From: Gammaproteobacteria bacterium
GTDB lineage: Bacteria; Pseudomonadota; Gammaproteobacteria; DSM-26407
DNA: 12,533 bases
NCBI GenBank assembly: GCA_028694565.1
Contig: JAQVKR010000028.1
Coordinates: forward strand, 1 to 12,533
Direction: 5' to 3'
In this document: positions 1 to 7,377 of the stretch, one piece after another
How positions within the stretch are numbered: position 1 is the first letter of the stretch
Layout of the letters: each line of letters begins with the position of its first letter
Made by a program: the position numbers and the translations under genes
Notes under the pieces: model-generated
Database searches by the model: none
The model's input: the letters and a program-made list of their open reading frames with translations, nothing else
What the model was told of the DNA's origin: nothing

Positions 1-63
1 GACCGATGCCACCCGATACCCCTTCCAGTCCCCACCCAGATTCAGTAGCTCCTTCGACGGCAT
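1..63 (-). CDS. possible N-terminal fragment of an unrecognised gene, cut by the window edge
   Basis: A minus-strand ATG at 63 begins an open frame of 21 codons that runs off the left edge. A GAGGAG lies about 7 bases upstream and could be its ribosome-binding site. The frame also stays open upstream of the ATG for at least 30 codons, but that stretch reads poorly (three Trp in a row) and overlaps the space after the fccB terminator. The visible peptide contains DWKGYRVAS, which vaguely recalls the W-x-PYR-x-VAS segment near the C-terminus of AlkA-type DNA glycosylases. If so, this would be a gene remnant rather than a gene start. The evidence is weak, and the stretch could be non-coding. Confidence 0.2.
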   Translation of the reverse strand, partial: MPSKELLNLGGDWKGYRVASV

Positions 64-155
64 CACGGGCTCCTCGGTCCTCTTGGTCCACCACCAAGTT
101 ACCCGAGTACCCAGGACTGCATGAAGCACGATTCCCGGAGATGTGCGAAGAACCC

Positions 156-183
156 AAAAAAACGGGGCCCGAAAGGGCCCCGT
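156..183 (-). terminator. intrinsic terminator of the fccAB operon
   Basis: A perfect 9-bp inverted repeat, ACGGGGCCC / GGGCCCCGT, encloses a 4-base loop. On the minus strand it is followed directly by a run of seven T. It lies 24 bases past the fccB stop codon. GC-rich stem, tetraloop and U-tract are all as expected for a Rho-independent terminator. Confidence 0.93.
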
Positions 184-207
184 CGGGTAGGACATGCCGT
201 GCGGCGC

Positions 208-1503
208 TCAGCCGAAGGTGTCGTGGGTGATGTTCTGGAACCAGCTGTGGGCGAAGGTGACTTCGCGCTTGAGCATCTCCGCGGAGGCGTCGCCGGGGGT
301 CAGGCCGCCCGCACCCTCCACGGAGGCGATCTTGCCGTCGTCGCCGAGGCGGTAGACGGCGGCCACCGAGATGCCGTGATCCTTGCCCACGATGCTGTAG
401 CAGGTGTTCACGTAGGAGGGCTGGCCCGGCTCCCTGCCGTTGAGCAGATCCACCACCGCCGCCGCGCAGACCTTGGCCTCGGAGTTGGCGGCGTAGCCCG
501 ACTTGGGCATCGGGGAGGCGATGCTGGCGTCACCCACGACGTGGATGCCGGCGTGGACGGTGGACTCGAAGGTCTTCGGGTTCACCGGGCACCAGCCGGC
601 GTCGTTGGTGAGCCCCGCGGTCTGGGCGATGGTGCCCGCCCGCTGGGCCGGAATGATGTTGATGACATCGCCCTTGAAGCTCTCCACGGCCCCCTGCAGG
701 GTCATGCTGCCGGCATCGAAGGACTCCACCTTGCCGCCGGCGGCGCCGGAGATCCATTCGATCATGGAGTTGTCGGTGCCGTAGCCGTAGAACTTCTTCC
801 AGCCCGCGGTGAACAGCCCCTGCTTGGAGAACTTGTCCTTCGGGTCGAGGATGAGCACCTTCGACTTCGGCTTGTTGTTCTTCAGGTAGTGGGCGATGAG
901 GCTGGCCCGCTCGTAGGGCCCCGGAGGGCAGCGGAAGGGGTTCGGCGGGGCGACGATGACCACGGTGCCGCCGTCGGGCATGGCCTCCAGCTGCTTGCGC
1001 AGGGTGACGGTCTGCGGTCCCGCCTTCCAGGCGTGGGGGACGGTCTCGGCCACCTCGGCGCTGTAGCCGGGCACGCTGTCGTAGACCAGGCTGATGCCGG
1101 GGGCCACGATGCAGCGATCGTAGCTCAGGGTCTGGCCGCCGGCGGTGGTCACGGTCCGGGCGGCCGGATCGATGGCGGTGACCGTGTCCTTGACCACGTT
1201 CACGCCATGGCCCTTCAGGCCGTCGTAGGTGAAGCGGATGGAGTCGATGCTGCGCTCCCCGGCCAGCACCTCGTTGCTCATGAAGCAGGTGTGGTAGTCG
1301 GCGTTGGGCTCGACCAGCGTCACCTCGACGCCGGAGTCGGCCATGCGGATGTACTTGGCCGCGGTGGCGCCACCGATGCCGCCACCCACGATCACCACCT
1401 TCTTGCCGGCGGCGCCCACGATCTGCGGAAAACCCACCACCATGCCGGCCACGGCGGCACTGCCGGTGAGTTTGATGAAATCACGACGATTGAATTTGCT
1501 CAT
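208..1503 (-). CDS. fccB: flavocytochrome c sulfide dehydrogenase, flavoprotein subunit
   Basis: This is the FAD subunit of periplasmic flavocytochrome c, which oxidises sulfide to sulfur/polysulfide and passes electrons to the cytochrome subunit. The 431-residue precursor opens with a Tat signal (RRDFIKL at residues 6-12, hydrophobic segment to about 31). A Rossmann motif follows (VGGGIGG, 39-45). Cys73 in YHTCFMSNE matches the cysteine that binds FAD covalently in the Allochromatium vinosum enzyme (mature Cys42 if cleavage follows residue 31). Cys192 and Cys368 fall at mature 161 and 337, the positions of the redox-active disulfide, so the protein should be catalytically competent. The ATG at 1503 was chosen over an upstream in-frame codon at 1563 because the Tat signal starts there and a GGAGAAGAGAGG Shine-Dalgarno region precedes it. 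It lies 19 bases after fccA and is almost certainly cotranscribed. Confidence 0.95.
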   Translation of the reverse strand: MSKFNRRDFIKLTGSAAVAGMVVGFPQIVGAAGKKVVIVGGGIGGATAAKYIRMADSGVEVTLVEPNADYHTCFMSNEVLAGERSIDSIRFTYDGLKGHGVNVVKDTVTAIDPAARTVTTAGGQTLSYDRCIVAPGISLVYDSVPGYSAEVAETVPHAWKAGPQTVTLRKQLEAMPDGGTVVIVAPPNPFRCPPGPYERASLIAHYLKNNKPKSKVLILDPKDKFSKQGLFTAGWKKFYGYGTDNSMIEWISGAAGGKVESFDAGSMTLQGAVESFKGDVINIIPAQRAGTIAQTAGLTNDAGWCPVNPKTFESTVHAGIHVVGDASIASPMPKSGYAANSEAKVCAAAVVDLLNGREPGQPSYVNTCYSIVGKDHGISVAAVYRLGDDGKIASVEGAGGLTPGDASAEMLKREVTFAHSWFQNITHDTFG

Positions 1504-1522
1504 CCTCTCTTCTCCCCCGCGC

Positions 1523-2113
1523 TCACTTCTGGCTGCCGTAGTAGTGCACCAGGGCCTCGACACCGGCGTCGCCCTGGTCGGCCTGCAGCTTCTCCATCTG
1601 CCGGGCCATCTTCTTCGGCGTCTCGCGGCGTTCGCTGGCGAAATCGTCGAGTGCGTAATTGAGGTAGGTCATCCACTGACCGGCCAGGATGCCGCCCTCG
1701 TCCGCCTTCAGGCCGCCGTCCTCGTGGCATTTCTCGCAGTACTTCTTGTGCAGCTTGCGGCCGAAGTCGGCCTTCTCGGCGTCGTGGGCCTGGGCCTGGC
1801 GCAGGAAGGGCTTGTCGGAGAAGAAATTGGCCATGGCCTTGATCTCCTCGTCGGTGTAGCCCTTGGCGATGCGGGTCATGATGGTGGATTCCCGCTCACC
1901 GTTCTTGTAGGACGTCATCGTGTCGACGAAGTACTCCGGCGTGATCCCGGCGATGGTGGGAGTGGCCGGCCCCATGCTGGAGCCGTTGGTGCCGTGGCAT
2001 CCGGCGCAGGTGTTGCCCAGCATCTGTCCGGACGGCATGTCGGCCGCCTGGGACGTGGCGCCGAACGCCAGCCCTCCGAGCAGAAGCAGGCTGCTGATGG
2101 CTTTGTACCCCAT
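1523..2113 (-). CDS. fccA: flavocytochrome c, diheme cytochrome subunit
   Basis: This 196-residue exported protein has a Sec signal peptide (cleavage probably after SQA at residue 23) and two CXXCH heme sites, CAGCH at 36-40 and CEKCH at 126-130. Two class I cytochrome c domains in about 170 mature residues is the layout of the diheme FccA subunit of Chromatiaceae, which takes electrons from the FAD of FccB and delivers them to soluble cytochromes. The neighbouring fccB confirms the assignment. Start choice: ATG 2113 with a perfect AAGGAGG (2118-2124) four bases upstream. It is the first gene of an fccA-fccB operon. The 380-bp gap upstream makes an own promoter likely. Other diheme cytochromes share the fold, but the pairing with fccB leaves little doubt. 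Confidence 0.94.
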   Translation of the reverse strand: MGYKAISSLLLLGGLAFGATSQAADMPSGQMLGNTCAGCHGTNGSSMGPATPTIAGITPEYFVDTMTSYKNGERESTIMTRIAKGYTDEEIKAMANFFSDKPFLRQAQAHDAEKADFGRKLHKKYCEKCHEDGGLKADEGGILAGQWMTYLNYALDDFASERRETPKKMARQMEKLQADQGDAGVEALVHYYGSQK

Positions 2114-2179
2114 GTTTCCTCCTTAGCGAGTCGTGCATTGCCGCGTCGGTCTTCAGGTCCGTTGGCGGCATTTCTTGTA

Positions 2180-2274
2180 GACCGGAACGTCCGGTCGGCG
2201 GTTATCCGGAACGGCTCTGCGACCGTTCCGCCTGCTCACTTTCAGATTCCGTCCCGTTCATGGGGAGAACGGGA
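2180..2274. repeat. three inverted repeats built on a GGAACG/CGTTCC core upstream of fccA
   Basis: Three short palindromes lie in a row. GACCGGA-ACG-TCCGGTC is at 2180-2196. CGGAACGG-N8-CCGTTCCG is at 2207-2230. TCCCGTTC-N7-GAACGGGA is at 2252-2274. All three arms are perfect and all three carry GGAAC or GAACG or their complement. GACCGTTCC of the second element recurs once more at 2476-2484, just past the ankyrin gene. They lie about 65-160 bases upstream of the fccA start codon, so they could be operators or leader-RNA hairpins. No known regulator is recognised. Confidence 0.55.
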
Positions 2275-2378
2275 ACCCGAAATACCCATGCAATCAGCAG
2301 GCCAAAGCGCAATGGACGGTTGCCATCGCGCCACCGGGCGGCTTTGGACTCTGGCGCTTGCCCATGTCGGTCCGGGAT

Positions 2379-2457
2379 TGTCACAAAATCGGCCATATGT
2401 CATCTGACACTTCATGACATTACTGCCGCAATCTGGCAGGTGTCAGGCTTTGTGTCA
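2379..2457. promoter_or_regulatory. cluster of six TGTCA/TGACA boxes between the ankyrin gene and fccA
   Basis: TGTCA occurs at 2379-2383, 2398-2402, 2441-2445 and 2453-2457. Its complement TGACA occurs at 2405-2409 and 2415-2419. Two arrangements are symmetric: TGTCA-TC-TGACA (2398-2409) and ATGTCAT-N10-ATGACAT (2397-2420). The last two form a 12-base direct repeat starting TGTCAGG. Density and symmetry suggest binding sites for a dimeric regulator. The regulator is unknown, and no convincing sigma-70 promoter could be placed in this gap. Confidence 0.4.
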
Positions 2458-2493
2458 GGTTCTGCTTTCCCCGCCGACCGTTCCCACCCGGGC

Positions 2494-3456
2494 CTAGCGG
2501 GTGGCCGCAGGGGCGTTGCGCAGGAGGTTCGCCACCGCGTCGTGCCCGGCGCGCGCGGCGAGGTCGAGCGCCGTGTGGCCGCTGTGATCCCGGTTTCCGG
2601 TGGGCACGCCGAGGCGCAGCAGCAGTTGCACCGCCTCCAGGTGGCCGTGCCGCGCCGCCTCCATGAGCGGCGTGACGCCGTTCTCGTCGGCCAGTCCCGC
2701 CGGGGCGCCCGCGGCGACCAGGAGTTCCATGACATCGGCGTGGCCGCGGCTGGCGGCCCAGATGAGGGCGCTGGCGCCGTCGTTGTCGAGCAGGGTGGCG
2801 TCGGCGCCGCCCTCGAGGAGGGTGCCGACCACCTCGGGATGGCCGTTCTCCGCCGCCAGGAACAGGGCGGTGGCGCCGTTGTGATCACGGCTGTTGGGTT
2901 CGGCGCGGCCGGCGAGCAGGGCGCGGACCACATCCACGTGCCCCTTGGCGGCGGCCCCCATCAGGGCCGTCTGGCCGTCCTTGTCCCGGGCCCCCGTGTC
3001 GGCACCCATGAAGATGAGCTGCCGGACCAGCAGCTCGTGGCCCTGGCGGGCGGCGATCATCAGCGAATCCCAGCCGGAGCGGGTGCGGTCGTGGACATTG
3101 GCCCCATGGTGCAGGAGCAGGGCGGCCACGCCGGGGTGGTTGAACTCCGCGGAGAAGGTGAGCGCGGTGCAGCCGGCGACGGTGCGGGCGTTGACATCGG
3201 CGCCGCGCCTCACCAGGTAGGCCACCACGCGCACGTTGCCCTCCTCGGCGGCGCGCATCAGCGCGGTCTTGCCGAACCTGTTCTTGCCGTTGATATCGGC
3301 GCCGCGGTCCACCAGGTCGCGCACCTCGTCGATATCGCCGATGAAGGCGGCGTCCCGCAGCGCGATGCCCAGGGGGTCGCCGGATTCCTCCTGGGCCGCG
3401 GCCGCGCCCGGCAGGGCGAGCGCAAGCGCGAGCAGCATGACGTTCCATGATCTCAT
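2494..3456 (-). CDS. exported ankyrin-repeat protein (nine repeats)
   Basis: This 320-residue protein starts with a Sec signal peptide (hydrophobic stretch to about residue 21, AAAA|QEE), so it probably works in the periplasm. The rest is almost entirely nine 33-residue ankyrin repeats, recognisable by G-x-TALMxAAxxGHxxVVxxLLxxGA in each unit. Ankyrin repeats bind proteins; no catalytic domain is visible. The gene starts 24 bases after the tetraheme cytochrome gene and has a GGGAGAAG ribosome-binding site, so the two are probably cotranscribed. That context suggests a scaffold or chaperone for the periplasmic cytochrome or the nearby flavocytochrome c (inference). A small exported ankyrin protein is also known beside catalase genes in some bacteria, but no catalase is seen here. 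Confidence 0.9.
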   Translation of the reverse strand: MRSWNVMLLALALALPGAAAAQEESGDPLGIALRDAAFIGDIDEVRDLVDRGADINGKNRFGKTALMRAAEEGNVRVVAYLVRRGADVNARTVAGCTALTFSAEFNHPGVAALLLHHGANVHDRTRSGWDSLMIAARQGHELLVRQLIFMGADTGARDKDGQTALMGAAAKGHVDVVRALLAGRAEPNSRDHNGATALFLAAENGHPEVVGTLLEGGADATLLDNDGASALIWAASRGHADVMELLVAAGAPAGLADENGVTPLMEAARHGHLEAVQLLLRLGVPTGNRDHSGHTALDLAARAGHDAVANLLRNAPAATR

Positions 3457-3480
3457 GGTCGGACTTCTCCCGTTGGCGGT

Positions 3481-4080
3481 TCAGTTGCCGGCGGCCGCTG
3501 GCTCGTCGGGCTCCAGTGGCTCCTCGTGGGCGATGCCCGTGTGGCAGTCGATGCAGGTCTGACCCTCGTCGAGCGCCTTTTCGTGCTTGCTGCGGGCCGA
3601 GCGCCCCTGGAGGCTGAGATCCATCCGTTCGAAGGCGTGGCAGTTGCGGCACTCGCGCGAGTCGGACGCCTTCATTTTCGCCCACACCCGGGAAGCCATG
3701 TCCCAGCGGTGGGCCTCGTACTTCTCGGGCGTGTCGATGGTGCCGATGATCTCGTGGTAGACGTCCTTCGCCGCGAGGATCTTCGCCTTCATCTTGGGCA
3801 GGAACGGCTTCGGGACATGGCAGTCGGCGCAGCCGACCGTGGCGCCCACCCGGCCGAGGTAGTGGGGGGTCTCCTTGAACTCCTCGTAATTGGTCTGCAT
3901 GGAGTGGCAGGAGACGCAGAACTCGGTCCGGTTGGTGGCTTCCAGTACGGTCATGAAGCCGCCGAGGAACAGCGCCCCGGCCAGGAACGCCAGCAGTGCG
4001 ACGACCAGCAGGCGCTTGCGGGTGAAGGTAATCGTGCGGCGTTTCTCGATCGGGCTGCTGGGTTCAGCCATGTTCTCCAT
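3481..4080 (-). CDS. membrane-anchored tetraheme cytochrome c, NapC/NirT/NrfH family
   Basis: This 199-residue protein has one N-terminal membrane span (about residues 24-46) and four CXXCH heme sites: CVSCH (55-59), CADCH (84-88), CRNCH (144-148) and CIDCH (176-180). Size and layout match the NapC/NirT family, which oxidises membrane quinol and hands electrons to periplasmic enzymes. No nitrate, nitrite or DMSO reductase gene lies beside it. Its neighbours are an exported ankyrin protein downstream and the fccAB operon beyond, so its partner is unknown. An alternative ATG at 4071 has a GGGGAG at better spacing and may be the true start. Symbol withheld because napC, nirT, nrfH and cymA cannot be told apart here. 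Confidence 0.92.
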   Translation of the reverse strand: MENMAEPSSPIEKRRTITFTRKRLLVVALLAFLAGALFLGGFMTVLEATNRTEFCVSCHSMQTNYEEFKETPHYLGRVGATVGCADCHVPKPFLPKMKAKILAAKDVYHEIIGTIDTPEKYEAHRWDMASRVWAKMKASDSRECRNCHAFERMDLSLQGRSARSKHEKALDEGQTCIDCHTGIAHEEPLEPDEPAAAGN

Positions 4081-4279
4081 CTCCCCCCGGGGCGGCGGCT
4101 GCGGCGTGGCAGGACCGTCCGGTTATTGTTTGTCGTTGTCGTTGTATGGCGGGCAGGCGCCCACCGCAGTCCTGCAAGAAAATTGCCAGAACGAAACAGT
4201 CCCTACAAGTGTTGTGATAATTATTGCGGGGCGGGCGGGCGCCGGGCCGCTGCCCGGCCGGCGCCGGGGAGGGGCGGCG
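4081..4279. other. 199-bp gap between dioxygenase and tetraheme cytochrome genes
   Basis: No gene is seen here. The gap holds a GC-rich hairpin GCCGGGC-CGCT-GCCCGGC (4241-4258), 21 bases past the dioxygenase stop. It lacks a T-run on the minus strand, so it is at best a weak terminator. An AT-rich patch (about 4170-4227) could carry the promoter of the cytochrome gene, but no good -35/-10 pair was found. A short tandem repeat TTGTCG-TTGTCG-TTGT lies at 4130-4145. Confidence 0.4.
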
Positions 4280-5188
4280 TCAGGTCCGGGCGGATCCGGC
4301 GGTGCCGCTCACGCGCTCATGGTAGCGGGCGCGGTAGAGCAGGCGGGGCGGGTGGCCGGGGAGATCCTCGAAGCCGGCCCGATCGTGGAGCACGTTGTTG
4401 CTCAGCAGCCCCATCCCCGGCTCCAGCCGGGCGCGGAAAATGGCCGGGTGGTCGCCGGCGAGGAGGCGTTCGAGGCAGGCGACGGCCTCGCGCAGCACCG
4501 CCTCACCGCGCCAGCGGATGTTGTGGCGGCGGGCGGTGTAGCGCATGTGGAGCGCCCCCTCCGGGGTGAGGGAGAAGACCGGCCCGGTCACCTCGGCGCG
4601 GGCCACCGCCCCGTTCTCCTCGCGGGCCGGTATGGTCATGGCCTGCGGATGCATCAGCGCCGCGATGTAGGCGGGGTCGCTGTCGCGCAGGTGGATATAG
4701 GCGATTTCCGGGTCCAGCAGGGCGTTCCCGCCGCCCCGGGCGGCGGGGTGCACGCAGTGCAGCAGCAGGCCGCGCACCTGGCGGCCGGGCGGGTTGTAGT
4801 AGCCGTCGGTGTGCCAGCGGATGGGGCGGTTGGTGTAGGGAATGTAGCCCGGCCGCGCACCGGTCCGGCTGACGGCGAGCGGGGTGATGGCGTCCTCGTC
4901 GGCGAGCCAGTTGTGATCGAGGTGGATCAGGCCGAACTGCCGGCCCAGCGCCGCGGGTATGGACTTGTCCGGATCGGCGCCGCAGCGGCTCGCGTAGACG
5001 GCCATGTTGGCCCGGCGGCAGCGTTCCAGCAGGGCGTCGTGCTCCGCGGCGGTGAGGCTGCGCGGATCGCGCACCTCCACCAGCAGCTCCTCCAGCCGGC
5101 CCGGGTGGCCGGCGAGCTTGCGATCGCGCCAGGCGCGGTAGGCGTCCGGCTGTTCGAGATCGAAGGGGTTGGCGGCGTGGGCGTTCAT
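4280..5188 (-). CDS. TauD/TfdA-family Fe(II)/2-oxoglutarate-type dioxygenase
   Basis: The 302-residue protein carries the iron-binding facial triad of the TauD/TfdA family: His126-x-Asp128 in RWHTDGYYNP and the distal His268 in NNVLHDR. Arg-rich PRLLYRARYH (281-290) sits where the 2-oxoglutarate carboxylate is normally held. Length is typical of the family. There is no signal peptide, so it is cytoplasmic. The substrate cannot be read from the sequence; taurine and chlorophenoxyacetate are only the name-giving examples. It is divergent from yhcC-ubiUV and shares a 197-bp gap with an FNR-type box. The ATG at 5188 lacks a strong Shine-Dalgarno. An overlapping long plus-strand frame is rejected because it lacks family motifs. 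Confidence 0.85.
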   Translation of the reverse strand: MNAHAANPFDLEQPDAYRAWRDRKLAGHPGRLEELLVEVRDPRSLTAAEHDALLERCRRANMAVYASRCGADPDKSIPAALGRQFGLIHLDHNWLADEDAITPLAVSRTGARPGYIPYTNRPIRWHTDGYYNPPGRQVRGLLLHCVHPAARGGGNALLDPEIAYIHLRDSDPAYIAALMHPQAMTIPAREENGAVARAEVTGPVFSLTPEGALHMRYTARRHNIRWRGEAVLREAVACLERLLAGDHPAIFRARLEPGMGLLSNNVLHDRAGFEDLPGHPPRLLYRARYHERVSGTAGSART

Positions 5189-5215
5189 GGCGGCGGCGGG
5201 GCAGGGTGACGGGGT

Positions 5216-5258
5216 ACACTAGCAGAGCCGGCGGCCCCGCCATGTTGATCCAGGTCAA
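5216..5258. promoter_or_regulatory. FNR/ANR-type box in the divergent gap, with a possible -10 toward the dioxygenase
   Basis: TTGATCCAGGTCAA (5245-5258) differs from the FNR consensus TTGAT-N4-ATCAA by one base. A minus-strand TAGTGT (plus 5216-5221) is centred 33 bp from the box, close to the 32-bp spacing of class II FNR promoters. It would give a leader of about 20 bases for the dioxygenase gene. Toward yhcC-ubiUV the best -10-like hexamer is TATGGA (5276-5281), centred only 27 bp away. The box could serve either or both genes. Confidence 0.7.
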
Positions 5259-5385
5259 TTACTCGACTTGCCGGCTATGGAAAGGTTGTCCATCCGCCAG
5301 GGCAGGTCCCAGGAGAGCCGTGAAGCGTCCGTAGCGCAGCGATTCCGTCGTCTTGTCCCTGGGTCGTCAATGCTGAGGAATCGCC

Positions 5386-6345
5386 GTGGCGCTGTCGGAT
5401 CGCGTGCACACCCTGGGTCAGGACCTGCTGCGCCGCTACGGCGAGCGGGTGCACAAGCTCGCCATCAACGCCGGCTTCACCTGCCCCAACCGGGACGGCA
5501 GCAAGGGCCGGGGGGGCTGTACGTTCTGCAACAACGTCTCCTTCAGTCCCAACGCCCGGCAGCGGCCCGCCATCGCCGCCCAGCTGGCGGCGGGACGGGC
5601 GGTGCTGGCGAGGCGCACCGGGGCCCGGCGGTTCATCGCCTACTTCCAGGCCTACACCAACACCTACGACGAGGTGGACCGCCTGGCCCGGCTCTACGGC
5701 GAGGCCCTGGCGGAGCCGGACGTGGTGGGGCTGTCGGTCGGAACCCGGCCCGACTGTGTCCCCGACGCGGTACTCGACCTGCTCGCCGCCTACCAGGCCG
5801 AGGGGCGGGAAGTGTGGCTGGAGCTGGGGCTGCAGTCGGCCTTCGACGAGACCCTGGCGCGGGTGAACCGCGGTCATGGCTTCGCCGAATACCGCCAGGC
5901 GGTGCGGGCCGCGCAGCTGCGCGGCCTGAAGGTCTGCACCCATCTCATCGTGGGGCTGCCGGGCGAGCGCGGCTGGCACGCGCACCAGACCCTGGAGCGG
6001 GTTCTGGAGCTGGGGGTGGACGGGCTCAAGCTCCACCCCCTGCACGTGGTCAGGAACACCCTGCTGGCGCACCAGTGGCGCCGGGGCGGCTACCGGCCGC
6101 TGGCGCTGGAGGAGTACGTCGCCATCGCCGCCGACCTGGTGGAGCGGACCCCGCCGGAGGTGGTCTGGCACCGGCTCACGGGCACCGCCTCGCGGGACAT
6201 TCTCCTGGCCCCCGAATGGTGCGCCCGCAAGTGGGCGGTGCTGAACGCCGTCGAGGCGGAATTGGCCCGGCGCGACAGCCGCCAGGGCGCGGCCCTGGCC
6301 CCGGGGCATGCCCGCCGCGGCGGCCTGGCCCGGGCCGGTAACTGA
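5386..6345 (+). CDS. yhcC: YhcC-family radical SAM protein
   Basis: This 319-residue protein matches the conserved YhcC (TIGR01212-type) radical SAM family, whose substrate is not established to my knowledge. The N-terminal cysteines Cys33, Cys45 and Cys48 (CPNRDG...GGCTFC) would hold the SAM-binding 4Fe-4S cluster. Further family blocks include YFQAYTNTY (about 86-94), SVGTRPDCVPD (about 117-127) and LELGLQSA (about 145-152). The start is a GTG at 5386 with GAGG about 8 bases upstream. A nearby ATG at 5370 is out of frame. The C-terminal 25 residues are low-complexity and Arg/Gly/Ala-rich. Only 26 bases separate it from ubiU, so it is probably the first gene of a yhcC-ubiU-ubiV operon, which hints at a link to anaerobic quinone synthesis. 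Confidence 0.9.
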   Translation: MALSDRVHTLGQDLLRRYGERVHKLAINAGFTCPNRDGSKGRGGCTFCNNVSFSPNARQRPAIAAQLAAGRAVLARRTGARRFIAYFQAYTNTYDEVDRLARLYGEALAEPDVVGLSVGTRPDCVPDAVLDLLAAYQAEGREVWLELGLQSAFDETLARVNRGHGFAEYRQAVRAAQLRGLKVCTHLIVGLPGERGWHAHQTLERVLELGVDGLKLHPLHVVRNTLLAHQWRRGGYRPLALEEYVAIAADLVERTPPEVVWHRLTGTASRDILLAPEWCARKWAVLNAVEAELARRDSRQGAALAPGHARRGGLARAGN

Positions 6346-6371
6346 CATCGCAAGAGGTACGGAACAGGAAC

Positions 6372-7367
6372 ATGGAACTCGTCTGCCCCGCCGGCAATCT
6401 GCCGTCCCTGAAGGTCGCCGTGGACAACGGCGCCGACGCCGTCTACATGGGTTTCCGGGACGATACCAACGCGCGCCATTTCGCCGGGCTGAACTTCACG
6501 CCCGAGAAGATGCACGAGGGCATCCGTTACGCCCGCCAGCGCGGGCGGCGGGTATTCCTGGCCCTGAACACCTTTCCCCAGCCCGGCGGCTGGGAACGCT
6601 GGCGGGCGGCGGTGGATCGGGCCGCCGAGCTCGGCGTCGACGCCCTCATCATCGCCGATCTCGGGGTGCTGGACTACGCCGCCGAGCGCTGGCCCGAGCT
6701 CGCCCGCCACCTCTCCGTGCAGGGCTCGGCCACCAACTACGAGGCGCTGCGCTTCTATCAGCGCCACTTCGGCATCCGCCGGGTGGTGGTGCCGCGGGTG
6801 CTCTCGCTGCCCCAGGTGGCGCACCTGGTGGAAAACAGCCCGGTGGAGGTGGAGGTGTTCGGCTTCGGCAGCCTGTGCGTGATGGTGGAGGGGCGCTGCC
6901 TGCTCTCCTCCTACGCCACCGGCCAGTCGCCCAACACCTACGGCGCCTGCTCGCCGGCCCACGCGGTGGAGTGGCGCGAGATCGGCCAGGGCCTCGAGAC
7001 CCGCCTCGGCGGGGTGCTCATCGAGCGCTACGGGGAGGGCGAGAACGCGGGCTACCCCACCCTCTGCAAGGGCCGTTTCCGGGTCGGCCAGAACACCTTC
7101 CACGCCATCGAGGAGCCCACCAGCCTCAACACCCTGGAACTGCTGCCGCAGCTGGTCGCCGCGGGCGTGGCGGCGGTGAAGATCGAGGGCCGCCAGCGCA
7201 GCCCGGCCTATGTGGCCCAGGTGACGCGGGTCTGGCGCGCCGCCCTGGACGCCTGCGCCCGCGACCCGGAGCGCTACAGCAGCCGTCCCGAGTGGGATGC
7301 CGAGCTGGCGCGGGTGTCCGAGGGCGCGCAGACCACCCTCGGCGCCTACCACCGCCCGTGGCAGTGA
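6372..7367 (+). CDS. ubiU: O2-independent ubiquinone biosynthesis protein UbiU (U32 family)
   Basis: UbiU pairs with UbiV to hydroxylate the ubiquinone ring without oxygen; prephenate is the known hydroxyl donor in Escherichia coli. The 331-residue protein begins MELVCPAGN, typical of the U32 (former peptidase/collagenase) fold. Its 4Fe-4S ligands are Cys169, Cys176, Cys193 and Cys232, the same numbering as in E. coli UbiU. Start ATG 6372 follows an AGGA about 3 bases upstream. It sits 26 bases after yhcC and 120 bases before ubiV; the latter gap holds a long imperfect hairpin. A long minus-strand frame across the gene is a GC-driven shadow. Confidence 0.95.
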   Translation: MELVCPAGNLPSLKVAVDNGADAVYMGFRDDTNARHFAGLNFTPEKMHEGIRYARQRGRRVFLALNTFPQPGGWERWRAAVDRAAELGVDALIIADLGVLDYAAERWPELARHLSVQGSATNYEALRFYQRHFGIRRVVVPRVLSLPQVAHLVENSPVEVEVFGFGSLCVMVEGRCLLSSYATGQSPNTYGACSPAHAVEWREIGQGLETRLGGVLIERYGEGENAGYPTLCKGRFRVGQNTFHAIEEPTSLNTLELLPQLVAAGVAAVKIEGRQRSPAYVAQVTRVWRAALDACARDPERYSSRPEWDAELARVSEGAQTTLGAYHRPWQ

Positions 7368-7377
7368 GGGGTTGCGA

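Noticed and set aside
121..1662. Long plus-strand open frame of about 510 codons
   Set aside because: It is antisense to fccB, Gly/Val/Ala/His-rich, has no family motif and arises from GC bias of the real gene's codons.
4130..4145. TTGTCG tandem repeat as a phase-variable tract
   Set aside because: Only two full units and a partial one, in a non-coding gap; too short for slippage to be likely.
4241..4258. Intrinsic terminator after the dioxygenase gene
   Set aside because: The 7-bp stem is real but no T-run follows on the minus strand, so it is recorded only as a hairpin in the gap.
3890..5209. Plus-strand open frame of about 440 codons over the dioxygenase gene
   Set aside because: Low-complexity GC shadow. 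The minus-strand gene has the HTD iron motif and distal His in proper order.
6090..7352. Minus-strand open frame of about 420 codons over ubiU
   Set aside because: UbiU on the plus strand has all four cluster cysteines at the known positions; the antisense frame has no recognisable domain.
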